In this document: in pieces, positions 39,201-47,400 of the stretch
Layout: every line of letters begins with the position of its first letter
How positions within the stretch are numbered: position 1 is the first letter of the stretch
Assembly: GCF_001581005.1 (NCBI RefSeq)
Contig: NZ_LHZV01000065.1
Coordinates: 1-64,000, forward strand
DNA length: 64,000 bases
Source of the DNA: Acetobacter orleanensis
Lineage (GTDB): Bacteria > Pseudomonadota > Alphaproteobacteria > Acetobacterales > Acetobacteraceae
Direction: 5' to 3'
The notes under the pieces: model-generated
The model's input: only the letters and a program-made list of their open reading frames with translations
Told to the model about the DNA's origin: nothing
Databases searched by the model: none
Translations under genes and position numbers: made by a program

Positions 39201-39387
39201 TATCAAAAAGCGCCCAGTTTTCTGAATTGCTCCAATCCCCGGTTGGACCGCCTACCCAACGCCATGACATGTCATGATGATGGTAGCTTGTCTCACCATT
39301 TTGATACTGGTCAACACTACCGCCTACGGAGACTGAATTGTTTTCGATTTGTTGAAAGTCAACAGATGAAATTGGTGTCTCGCCCAT
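36265..39387 (-). CDS. Hint-domain protein with two large beta-rich repeats
   Basis: A 1040-residue protein without a classical signal peptide. Two homologous units of about 330 residues (about 38-335 and 385-685) each start with a His-rich DMSWRW/DMSWQW stretch, include an IPQSQQNADVN segment, a long Asn/Gly/Thr-rich beta-helix-like part (GTITIMNN), and end with GWDIED or GWLIED. A Hint (Hedgehog/intein) domain begins with the reactive cysteine in TACFLSGSMIRTPNGDVAIENISLG and includes ITPEHCLFF. A beta-rich tail ends the protein. In acetic acid bacteria such Hint proteins are thought to be surface or secreted and possibly self-processing. AGGAAA lies ahead of the ATG. Its upstream region is the invertible-segment candidate discussed below. 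Confidence 0.8.
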   Translation of the reverse strand: MGETPISSVDFQQIENNSVSVGGSVDQYQNGETSYHHHDMSWRWVGGPTGDWSNSENWALFDSAGHVVDTSTTGSPAIPQSQQNADVNVGASGNSTSPVTIVANAPIYNQFRSLSVWQSGTLKITAQGSNGTHGNVFAVAGFENDGTIIVDTPSRVDFGGVTMNRDNGTITIMNNHGNVIFDDGNLNSSGTVNLINASLGNAGQPVWVSGTVNLQNNSSIFLNSGYGATLNVDPATVNTIYMQDNGFLNTGIDGTNNQTAVINGVSENTRFGIAGLNTAPTSATYTANQDGSYTLQITMANGSNLTYNALHMAEGYTPPAKLTIVQDSATSGWDIEDTSSIGGTGGHYTDNSLHQQMTAVATNATNAGGDTSQYISTPESFHQHDMSWQWTGANSSDWNDFKNWTLLDSNGHVVDTSNTDYWTDNPIPQSQQNADVNIGVMDSTAAPSIVVDNVADYNQIRSLSIWQSGVLKITAQAGSGYVGNVFATAGFENSGSIIIDTPSNVELGGVTMNRESGTITIMNNQGNVTLDNGALNNGGTLNLINASLGTVDKPVWVQGGTINMAKNSTLFAQPGISYSSAVTINVDPTTVNTVYINDSGDKANAGNVVLNGVSQNTIFGIANLTAKPVSAVYTPNSDDTSYTLTVKLTNGQTVTYGSITPAAGYVPSTTKIVEDPSNHGWLIEDGNFTACFLSGSMIRTPNGDVAIENISLGTQISVFDWKNNREVTRSVVWVAKAHTTARSSVPVDEAGYPVRVLKNAISDGVPYKDMLITPEHCLFFEERFVPVRMLVNGRSIFYDTSITSYDYYHVETEEHSVITADGMLTESYLDTGNRSSFRQEGAVAALRAIGTRNWEEDAAAPLCVARNVVEPLFHALEARESVVEGCQMPTSVPVMTREANLHLIMSNGAVIRPIRYDNGAYSFMLPAGVDAVRIVSRTSRPSDVIGPFVDDRRALGVSVSTIRFIGSTVQRRITTHLTAAQDGWYESNSQNAPVWTDGNALLPLSAQTQSKMGMLIITVHAAEAYRVEPELTAQAMALSA

Positions 39388-39395
39388 CTCATATT

Positions 39396-39537
39396 TCCTA
39401 ATTTATGCAAATGGGCATTAATTAATATTCTAAATATGGATTTATGTTTTTCTTGAACTAACAATTCTTATCAGATATTAATTTTATCGTTTTTTTAACA
39501 ATAAAAACACGATGCGTTGTGTTTGCATAAATCAGGA
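39396..39537. repeat. Segment bounded by 17-bp inverted repeats between the Hint gene and the recombinase
   Basis: The left copy (39396-39412, TCCTAATTTATGCAAAT) matches the reverse complement of the right copy (39521-39537) at 15 of 17 positions. The 142-bp unit lies wholly between divergent genes and holds a promoter-like pair on the forward strand (TTGAAC at 39453 and TATTAA at 39476, 17 bases apart). Each repeat carries an AGGA facing outward; on the left it is the Hint gene's ribosome site. Possible roles are recombination sites of the neighbouring recombinase or operator pairs for a regulator. Confidence 0.6.
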
Positions 39538-39595
39538 TTAAAATTAATACGAATCTAAATTATGAAACATTTTCGGGCATGTTGAGGGCGGTAAC

Positions 39596-40168
39596 ATTCT
39601 TAAAAAAATCGGATATGCACGGGTGAGCACCATAGGGCAAACCCTTGATACACAAATGAAAATCTTAGAAACACACGGCTGTGAAAAAATCTTCTGTGAA
39701 AAAGTCAGCGGTGCTGACGCACAGCGTGAGCAGCTTCGAAAAATGGTTAGAAGTCTGAAAAAAGACGATGTTGTGATCGTTGCAAGGATTGATCGTCTTG
39801 CAAGAAGCACATTTGATTTATTCTCTATCGTTCAAAATATTACGAAAAAAGGTGCTCATTTTTATTCTTTATCCGAGCCTTGGGTTGATACGAATACCAG
39901 TACCGGCCGTCTGATGCTCGCTGTTTTAGCTGGTCTCGCAGATGTTGAACGCGATCTCATTCGGACACGTACAGCAGAAGGTCGGGCCAGAGCGATTGAG
40001 CTAGGTAAACGTATGGGTCGTCCGTCTAAGATGACGCAGCTGGAAAAACAAGAGATTGTCCGGCGCCGGTTGGGGGGGGACTCTTTGAGAGTGCTGGCTC
40101 AAGATTTTGGAATCAGCGTTTCAACTGTTTCCAGACTGACACTTGAGAGGACCCGTTTTTCTGTCTAA
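39596..40168 (+). CDS. Serine recombinase (resolvase/invertase family), start codon apparently ATT
   Basis: A 190-residue site-specific recombinase of the Tn3-resolvase/DNA-invertase type. The catalytic motif IGYARVSTIGQ contains the nucleophile serine. VVIVARIDRLARSTFDL, GRLMLAVLAGLADVERDLIRTRTAEGR and a C-terminal HTH (LGGDSLRVLAQDFGISVSTVSRL) complete it. From the upstream stop at 39563 to 39623 the frame has no ATG, GTG or TTG. The family N-terminus (LKKIGYAR) is encoded but preceded by ATT at 39596, with GAGGG about seven to ten bases before it. A GTG at 39623 would lose the first strand and most of the catalytic motif. It is AT-richer than its neighbours and borders AT-rich spacers on both sides, suggesting transfer. 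Confidence 0.82.
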   Translation: MLKKIGYARVSTIGQTLDTQMKILETHGCEKIFCEKVSGADAQREQLRKMVRSLKKDDVVIVARIDRLARSTFDLFSIVQNITKKGAHFYSLSEPWVDTNTSTGRLMLAVLAGLADVERDLIRTRTAEGRARAIELGKRMGRPSKMTQLEKQEIVRRRLGGDSLRVLAQDFGISVSTVSRLTLERTRFSV

Positions 40169-40706
40169 AAATTAGATACTAATTTTCCTGCATTGAAATA
40201 GGAATGTATTCATAATTAATTATGCAATGTTTAAGTGTATTTAATAACAAAATATATTTTCTTAAAGAATATGAAAATTTTTCTTATTTAAAGATATTTT
40301 CTATATCTAATTGTTTCAAAAATAATATGATAAATATTATCAAACATATTAACCTTAACGCAGTATTATTTTTAAAACAAAAATAGATGTTTAAGAATAA
40401 TTTATAGACAAAATAAAACGTGATTCGGACTCCTGATCGACTCATTAGGGGGCATGCCTTTGCAGCAGTCGATAGGCGATATTTTTCGGCAAGAAACCAG
40501 TGAAGGAGAGAATATGCATCGTGTATGCGAATGATCTCTCTGTTGAGTCATAACGCCTTCAGTCTTTCACGGATCCTTAACCACTATAAAAATCGTATGA
40601 TAAAAAATTAATCATAAAAACAATAGTATTTTATATTGCCTCATTGACGACGTAATTTATCCTCGATATCACAAAGGCTAAATACACTAAATATGGTCGT
40701 TATATT
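40169..40706. other. AT-rich gap upstream of the siderophore receptor
   Basis: No gene is supported. It holds a near-perfect Fur-like box (40328-40342), a second weaker repeat at 40597-40615, and presumably the receptor promoter. The base composition of the first 250 bases is very AT-rich, unlike the rest of the window. Confidence 0.5.
40328..40342 (+). promoter_or_regulatory. Fur-like box
   Basis: TGATAAATATTATCA matches the 7-1-7 Fur box (TGATAATnATTATCA) at 13 of 14 fixed positions. It lies 365 bases before the siderophore receptor start, further than usual, so a long leader or an unseen small gene is implied. Confidence 0.55.
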
Positions 40707-42917
40707 ATGATTTCACCAAGAGGATTTGTTTTAATCGGAACTGTTCTCACCTCTTGCGGGATGAGTACGGCTATTGTGCATGCACAGGGAGCGACCGGTA
40801 AGGTGCTGCCGGAACTGCGCAAAACAGAAAAGAAAAGGGCTCCTGCCAGTTCTCTTCTTCCTTCCGGAAAGCTTCAGCGCAGACAGGCAGAACATGGGAA
40901 ACCGCAACTCGCTGAACGAGAAGAACTGGAAGTGCATGGGAGTGCCACGCCCGCGTTCTCCGGCGGCGCGCTCGGAAGAAAAAGGCCTTTGGATACGCCT
41001 TTTTCCATTCGTACTGTTACGAGCGCGGAGATACAGGAACGTCAGGTGAAATCCTTGTCCAGATTACTATCTCAAGACGCATCAGTTGTCACCAATGGGG
41101 ACACTTATTCCTTTAACGCGTATAGCGTAACGGTGCGTGGTGTGCCGCTGGATGATTACAATGGTTACAAAATTAACGGCTCTCCGTTTTATATGACAAC
41201 GGTTGAACTGCCTCTGGAAAGCTTTGAAAATGTTCAGCTTCTCAAGGGTGCGTCAGGCTATATGTATGGCTTTAACGCTCCGGGTGGGATCATCAATTAT
41301 CAGACCAAGAAGCCAACGGAGCAAAGAAGCTTTGAGGTCGATGCGGGTTATAGCTCAGCCGCTATTGCCAGCGAGCATATTGATACGGGCGGTAGGTTGT
41401 TTAACAAGGTTTTTGGATATCGTTTAAATTTAACGCATGAAAAGGGCGAGACCTATAATGGCTCACATGTAGAACGGTATTCCGGTTCTCTGGGGGTGGA
41501 TGCGCGCATAACCGAAAATCTGCTCTGGACAGCGGACGCTATCTATCAAAACAGAAAAATACGTGGTCTGGTTCAGGATTTTTTTATTGATCCCACAACC
41601 TATCCTTCAAACAGTCTGCCGGATGCTATCAGCGGGCATAAGGACCTAAACTCCTATCCCGGTTCCATGTTCACGTCGCACGTCCTGTTTCTGACGACAG
41701 GTTTGAAATGGGATATTAGCAGAAGCTGGAAATTCCACGTAGATTACAGCCATAGTCAGGATTGGCGCTCTTATCAGAGTGAATGGATGTCGCTTAAGGG
41801 CAGGGAAGGAAATTATGACTCCTACCTGTCAACAGACCCACGGAGTTGGTCAGACTATAATCAGGCACAGGGTATTCTGGAGGGCTGTTTTCATACAGGG
41901 TTTGTAAAACATGATGTAACACTCGGAGCAACATGGCAGGGGTTAGAAAAATATCTTCCCACTCGCACCGAATATGTGAATATTGGTTCGCAAAACATGT
42001 ATGCACCGATCATCTCCCGGCCATGGAGTATTGATAATGAGTCGCCTGTTTACCGGAATTACCGGTCAGATCAGGTTGGCCTTTTCCTGAGTGACACGGT
42101 TACATTTACACCACAATGGTCGCTTCTGGCCGGGGTGCGTTATACCAATTTCCGGCAAAACAGCTACAGCGCAGAGGATGTTAGGACGGCGACGTATAAG
42201 GTTAATCCCGTAACCCCGACGGTTGCCTTGCTGTATCACCCGGTGCGAAACATGACTGTTTATGCCAGTTATGTGCAGGCACTCGAAAATGGCGGCACAG
42301 TGGGCAATACCTACAAAAATGCCCGCCAGACGCTGCCACCCATCCGGTCTGATCAGGTGGAAGTGGGGGCTAAAATTTCACGTCGAACATGGGATCTGAC
42401 GGGGGCGTTGTATCGCATCACGCGCGGTGCGCAATATGCAAATACCGATAATTACTATGTTTCTAATGGAATGCAGGTTTATCAGGGATTTGAATTGAAT
42501 GGCCATGTAGACCTTCCCTTTGGCTTTGTGGTGACTGACAGCTTGGGGATCGAGGCATCAAACTATAAAAAGACGGACCCATCCATCCAAGGCCACACAG
42601 CAGAAGCCATTCCAACGTTCCAGAATATGTTTACACTCACAAATAATATTCAGGCGGTACCGGGACTGTCTGCTTCAGCAGAAGTACATTATACCGGCAG
42701 AATGTGGGGGGATGCTATGAATGTTTATCACATTCCCGGTTATACTCTGCTCAACTTGCGGGCCAGCTATCGCACGCATATCGGAAAACATCGCATAACC
42801 TTCAGGGCAGAGTTGGATAACGTTGCCAACGCGCACTACTGGGGCGTTTTGGCTTCCGATTACTTTTACGTTGGAGCGCCGCGGTCAGTCTATCTCAATG
42901 CTCGATTTGATTTATAG
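40707..42917 (+). CDS. TonB-dependent siderophore receptor
   Basis: A 736-residue outer-membrane receptor. Signal peptide to about residue 26 (IVHAQ). A basic linker follows, then the plug with KRPLDTPFSIRTVTSAEIQERQ, VTVRGVPLDDYNGYKING and FENVQLLKGASGYMYGFNAPGGIINYQTKKP, the ferrisiderophore pattern. The barrel closes with PRSVYLNARFDL. The family brings ferric siderophores into the periplasm using TonB energy. A Fur-like box upstream and the adjacent iron genes (dps, bfd) support iron regulation. The siderophore itself is not identifiable. Confidence 0.93.
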   Translation: MISPRGFVLIGTVLTSCGMSTAIVHAQGATGKVLPELRKTEKKRAPASSLLPSGKLQRRQAEHGKPQLAEREELEVHGSATPAFSGGALGRKRPLDTPFSIRTVTSAEIQERQVKSLSRLLSQDASVVTNGDTYSFNAYSVTVRGVPLDDYNGYKINGSPFYMTTVELPLESFENVQLLKGASGYMYGFNAPGGIINYQTKKPTEQRSFEVDAGYSSAAIASEHIDTGGRLFNKVFGYRLNLTHEKGETYNGSHVERYSGSLGVDARITENLLWTADAIYQNRKIRGLVQDFFIDPTTYPSNSLPDAISGHKDLNSYPGSMFTSHVLFLTTGLKWDISRSWKFHVDYSHSQDWRSYQSEWMSLKGREGNYDSYLSTDPRSWSDYNQAQGILEGCFHTGFVKHDVTLGATWQGLEKYLPTRTEYVNIGSQNMYAPIISRPWSIDNESPVYRNYRSDQVGLFLSDTVTFTPQWSLLAGVRYTNFRQNSYSAEDVRTATYKVNPVTPTVALLYHPVRNMTVYASYVQALENGGTVGNTYKNARQTLPPIRSDQVEVGAKISRRTWDLTGALYRITRGAQYANTDNYYVSNGMQVYQGFELNGHVDLPFGFVVTDSLGIEASNYKKTDPSIQGHTAEAIPTFQNMFTLTNNIQAVPGLSASAEVHYTGRMWGDAMNVYHIPGYTLLNLRASYRTHIGKHRITFRAELDNVANAHYWGVLASDYFYVGAPRSVYLNARFDL

Positions 42918-42942
42918 AAAAACCAACCAAACGTAAGTGCTG

Positions 42943-42980
42943 GGAGTGTCTTCCCGTGGAAGCGGGAAGACACTCCTCTT
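42943..42980. terminator. Bidirectional terminator between the siderophore receptor and dps
   Basis: Perfect 14-base arms (42943-42956 and 42963-42976) around a six-base loop, followed by TCTTTT on the forward strand, between convergent genes. Confidence 0.88.
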
Positions 42981-42984
42981 TTAG

Positions 42985-43524
42985 TTAGTCGTTCTTCCCA
43001 AACGCTGGGCGGGTGGCTTCAAACAGGAACCATGTGCGGCGTTCCGTCTCATCAATCCAGTTTTCCAGCAGGCTGGCGGTTGCGACATCATTCGCGTCGT
43101 CGCAGACAGCATGCACTTTACGCATCCGGGTGGTCAGCGCCAGATTGTCCTCTCGCAGTTCAGCAAGCATGTCTTCCGGCGTCACATACAGTGCGTCATT
43201 ATCAGAAACCTGCGTGCGGCGGGCGATTTCTCCAATGGAATGGAGCGTTGTACCGCCAATCTTGCGGGCGCGCTCGGCCATCGGGTCCGTCATGGCAAAA
43301 ATCTGTGCGCTTTGCTCATCCAGTAGCAGATGATAATCGCGGAAGTGGCGACCGCTCATATGCCAGTGGAAATTTTTTGTTTTCACATACAATGCAAACA
43401 CGTCAGCCAGCGTATCAGCAAGACCTACCGCAACTTCTTTAACGGCATCGGCCTTCAGGTCAGTCGGTGTGCCCAGATATTCGCGGACATGGGCTTCTTT
43501 GGCTGTCGGAGTAGTTTTCGTCAT
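42985..43524 (-). CDS. dps: Dps-family DNA-binding ferritin-like protein
   Basis: A 179-residue protein that stores iron with peroxide as oxidant and coats DNA in stress. The ferroxidase ligands of the Dps fold are seen in TKNFHWHMSGRHFRDYHLLLDEQ (His and Asp) and in the DPMAERARKIGG that follows. The C-terminal helix NWIDETERRTWFLFEATRP is typical. A Lys/Thr-rich N-terminal tail may bind DNA. It is convergent with the siderophore receptor and shares its terminator. No obvious OxyR site was seen. Confidence 0.93.
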   Translation of the reverse strand: MTKTTPTAKEAHVREYLGTPTDLKADAVKEVAVGLADTLADVFALYVKTKNFHWHMSGRHFRDYHLLLDEQSAQIFAMTDPMAERARKIGGTTLHSIGEIARRTQVSDNDALYVTPEDMLAELREDNLALTTRMRKVHAVCDDANDVATASLLENWIDETERRTWFLFEATRPAFGKND

Positions 43525-43698
43525 GAATTTCGTCCTTCTTGGCTCAGGCGCTACACGTGCAGCGTTCTGCTGTTACAACTGACGTGGTGTGACAAAAGTT
43601 CCGTTACAAGAGAGTTGGAGGCAGGCATGTCTGCTGCACAAGGATCATGACGGTTTAATATCCGCTCTGTAGCCAAAGCCGCGGCAAATGGAGGAGGC

Positions 43699-43947
43699 TC
43701 AGGCGCTCAGCACTTCAGCCTGCGCCATAGCCGGAAGGGGCAGAGATGCTGCAATGGCCGCGGCTTCGGCAGCCTTATGCTGCCTCATCCGCATTTCTTT
43801 TAGCATACAGACTACGCCGGGCACGCAATTGCCACACTGGGCCTTGCAACGCTTGGCAGCATAAATTTCACTGGGGCGGGTGGCGCCATGAGCGACAGCG
43901 GATTCAACATCTTTATGAGTCAGGCTGTTACAAGAGCAGATAACCAT
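43699..43947 (-). CDS. bfd: Bacterioferritin-associated ferredoxin
   Basis: An 82-residue [2Fe-2S] protein. The ligands follow the BFD pattern: Cys4 and Cys6 (ICSC), then Cys38 and Cys41 in CKAQCGNC. A longer Ala-rich C-terminal tail follows. Bfd passes electrons to bacterioferritin to release stored iron and is induced by iron shortage. A Fur-like box lies about 47-61 bases before the start, in agreement. No bacterioferritin gene is in the window. Confidence 0.9.
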   Translation of the reverse strand: MVICSCNSLTHKDVESAVAHGATRPSEIYAAKRCKAQCGNCVPGVVCMLKEMRMRQHKAAEAAAIAASLPLPAMAQAEVLSA

Positions 43948-44455
43948 TCAGAAAGCCCCATATCTCTGATGAGAGCCTGATTAAAAGCACGAATGAGAAT
44001 TATTCGCAATATATTTTTACAAGGGGAGCCTTACCGGCTACACCCCCCTCGGTTGCGGCCTATGCATATGCGTCCACCTTGAAGAATCATCCGCACAGGG
44101 AAGTCGTTTCTTTCCGTCAGTATGCAGGCAGGAAAATGATAAAGGGTAGGCGGCAAATATAGGCGATCATGAGAGAGGGGAGCGTCAGCGTCAGTTTTTC
44201 TCATTGCGCTTATTAGCGGGAGTATTGCTGTATTTTTTCTGCGCGTGAATCTCCGAACGTGCAGCGCCTCACAGTAAAATTGATACTAAAAATATAATAA
44301 AACCGATTTTATAATTGGGAGTTATGCTATTTTTTCTTAAAATCAGATTTAATAAATTTTTTTATAACACAATAATATTTTTTTTAAAAGATTTATGAAT
44401 AATGCCAATTCTATTCTCTGCGGAATTCTATTGATTCCAGCGAGGAAGGAAACGC
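43948..44455. other. Gap between bfd and the RND efflux operon
   Basis: Holds the bfd promoter with its Fur-like box on the left and an AT-rich promoter region for the efflux operon on the right (about 44270-44440). GAGGAAGG precedes the efflux start codon. No gene and no regulator are seen in the gap. Confidence 0.45.
43994..44008 (-). promoter_or_regulatory. Fur-like box upstream of bfd
   Basis: TGAGAATTATTCGCA is a 7-1-7 inverted repeat with one mismatched pair between the arms and the GAGAAT-type Fur box sequence. It is about 47 bases upstream of the bfd start. Confidence 0.55.
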
Positions 44456-47400
44456 ATGAATGCCATCGTTGTGACGGCGCTTAAGCGACCTTACACATTT
44501 ATTGTATTGTCTCTGCTTATTCTCGCTTTTGGTGTGCTGTCTCTCTTCAAAGCGCCGACCGACGTGTTTCCGAACATCCGGATTCCCGTCGTGTCTGTTG
44601 TGTGGACATACGGTGGCATGCTTCCCGAGGAGTTTGCTGGCCGTATCACCTATAACTATGAGCTCGCCGTAACCTCCACTGTGGAGGGCATAGAGCATAT
44701 GGAGAGCAACTCCTATTACGGCAGAAGCATCGTCAACATCTACTTCCAGCCCGGCACGGATATTGGGGAAGCGGAAGCCGAAGTCACCGCGATTTCCCAG
44801 ACTGTTATCAAACAGCTTCCTGATAATATCCCGGCCCCTATGGTCATGAAGTTGGAAGCCTCCTCCGTTCCGGTTCTGGCTCTTCAAATCACGTCTGAAA
44901 AACAGACACCGTCGGATTTGTATAAAATTGCCATGACCCGCATCCGTCCCGTTCTGGTGACAGTGCCGGGGGCGGTTCTGCCGCATCCGTATGGCGGTAT
45001 GGACAGCTTCATCATGGTGTCGCTCAACCAGAAGCAGCTTCAGGCGCATCATCTCTCAGCCATGGATGTGCAGAATGCCCTGCGGAAACAGAACATCGTG
45101 CTTCCGGCAGGGGACCAGAAAATCGCGACAACCGACTGGATGGTGCAGACCAACGCGACCCCCCGCTCCATGAAGGAACTGGGTGACGTTCCGGTCAAAC
45201 GTGTCGGCAACGCCGTTATTTATGTGCATGACGTCGCTGAAGTGTACCGTGGCGGCCATCCGCAGACCAACCTCGTGCTGGTCAAGGGGCGTCAGGGCGT
45301 GGAGGTTGTGGTCATGAAAAGTGGTGACGCCTCAACACTGGATGTTGTGGCACGCACCAAGGAACTTCTCCCCCGTATTCAGAAACTTGTTCCGCCGGAC
45401 GTGCATATTTCCATCTTGAGTGACGCCTCCATTTTCGTGAAAGACGCCATCAAGGACGTTGTGCGCGAAATGGTTACAGCGGCCATTCTGACGGGGCTTG
45501 TGGTTCTGTTGTTTCTGGGGTCATGGCGGTCCACGCTTATCATCGCCACCTCCATTCCGCTGGCCATTCTTTCTGCCATTATCTGCCTGCTGCTCTCCGG
45601 TCAGACCATCAATGTCATGACGTTGGGCGGTCTTGCACTTGCGGTTGGTATTCTGGTGGATGACGCCACCGTCATGATCGAAAATATCGATACCCACCTT
45701 GAAGAAGGCAAGGAACTGGAAACTGCCATTATTGACGCCGCCAACCAGATTGTGGTGCCAACTCTGGTCTCAACATTATGTATCTGTATTGTGTGGACAC
45801 CGCTTTTCCGTCTGAGCGGCGTTGCGGGCTGGCTCTTCATGCCCATGGCGGAAGCCATTGTGTATGCCATGCTGGCCTCCTTCATCCTGTCACGCACACT
45901 GGTGCCGACCATGGCCAAATATCTGCTGGCCGGGCAGGTGCATCCGGGTCTGCATAGTGATGAACATCTTGCGCTGCCCAAAGGCGTTCTAGGGCGTTTC
46001 CAGAACAAGTTTGAGCATGCTTTCCATACATTCCGTGGTGCTTACGGCCGCTTTCTGGAGCGAATTGTTACAAAGCGTGGCCGGTTTGTTGCGGTGTTTC
46101 TCGGGCTGTCCGTGCTGTCTCTGGGACTGTTTTTGGTCAACGGGCAGGACTTCTTTCCGGAAGTCAAATCCGGCATGATGCAGATGCACATGCGCACCCC
46201 GCTGGGGATGCGGATTGAAACAACGGGCCGCATTGTCTCTCTGGTAAACGATCGGATTGAGAAGCTTCTGCCCGGTAAGGTTGCCGGTATCATTAATAAC
46301 TGCGGACTGCCGGAAGGGCCGCATAATCAGGCCTTTATTCCGACACCTTCCATCGGCACGCAGGACTGTGACCTATCAATTTCCCTCAAGAATGAGGAAT
46401 CTCCTGTCTGGGACTATCGCAAATTGTTACGGAAGGATCTGTCCGAGCAATTTCCGGGCAGCGCGTTTACCTTCCAGCCTGCTGATCTGACCGACAAAAT
46501 TCTGAACTTTGGCTCACCCGCGCCGATTGACGTTCAGATTTCCGGTCCGGAACTTCAGAGCAACTATCAGTATGCCCGCCTTCTGGTGAATAAATTGCGG
46601 GCTATCCCCGGTTCTGCGGATGTTGTCATCCAGCAGACCATGAAAACGCCTACTCTGTTCGTGCAGGGCAACCGGACGTTCGGTCAGGCCACAGGCATGA
46701 CGGAAGCTGACATTGCCAATAACGAACTGATGACTCTTTCAGGCAGCCAAACGGTCGATCCGCAATACTGGCTCGACCCGAAAACCGGCATTACCTTCCC
46801 ACTCAACGTCTATGTCTCGCAAGATCAGCTAACCCACTATAATGATTTGCTGACAATCCCTGTTGATAAAGGAGACAGTGACCCTAAAGGGACGGACATG
46901 CAGCTTCTGGGCAGCATCAGCACGATAACGCCTACGGGCACGCCGGGGCAGGTGTCTCACTATAACTCGATGCCGGAAATCGATGTCTATGTCTCAACAG
47001 AAGGGAGCGATCTGGGCGCTGTCCTGAAACAGGTCAGACAGGTGGTGGCTGATACGCAGCACGACCTGCCGCAGACAGCGGTGGTGGATGTTCGTGGTCA
47101 GGCTGTCACCATGCATGGCGCGTATATGGAACTGGTTGCCGGACTGGTTGTGTCCATTGTGCTCATCTACATGCTGATTGTGATCAACTTCCAGTCTTGG
47201 ATTGATCCTTTCATTATTATCTCAGCACTGCCCGGCGCGCTGGCAGGGATCGCATGGAGCCTGTTCCTGACACAGACACGCCTTTCCGTGCCCGCTCTGA
47301 CGGGGGCTATCATGTGCATGGGCACGGCCACGGCCAACTCCATTCTGGTCGTCTCATTTGCCAAGGAACGCATTGCCCTACACGGCAATGCGCTTGTTGC

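Noticed and set aside
40597-40615. Second Fur box before the siderophore receptor
   Set aside because: Only the ATGAT/ATCAT ends match; the centre is an A run and the spacing is wrong.
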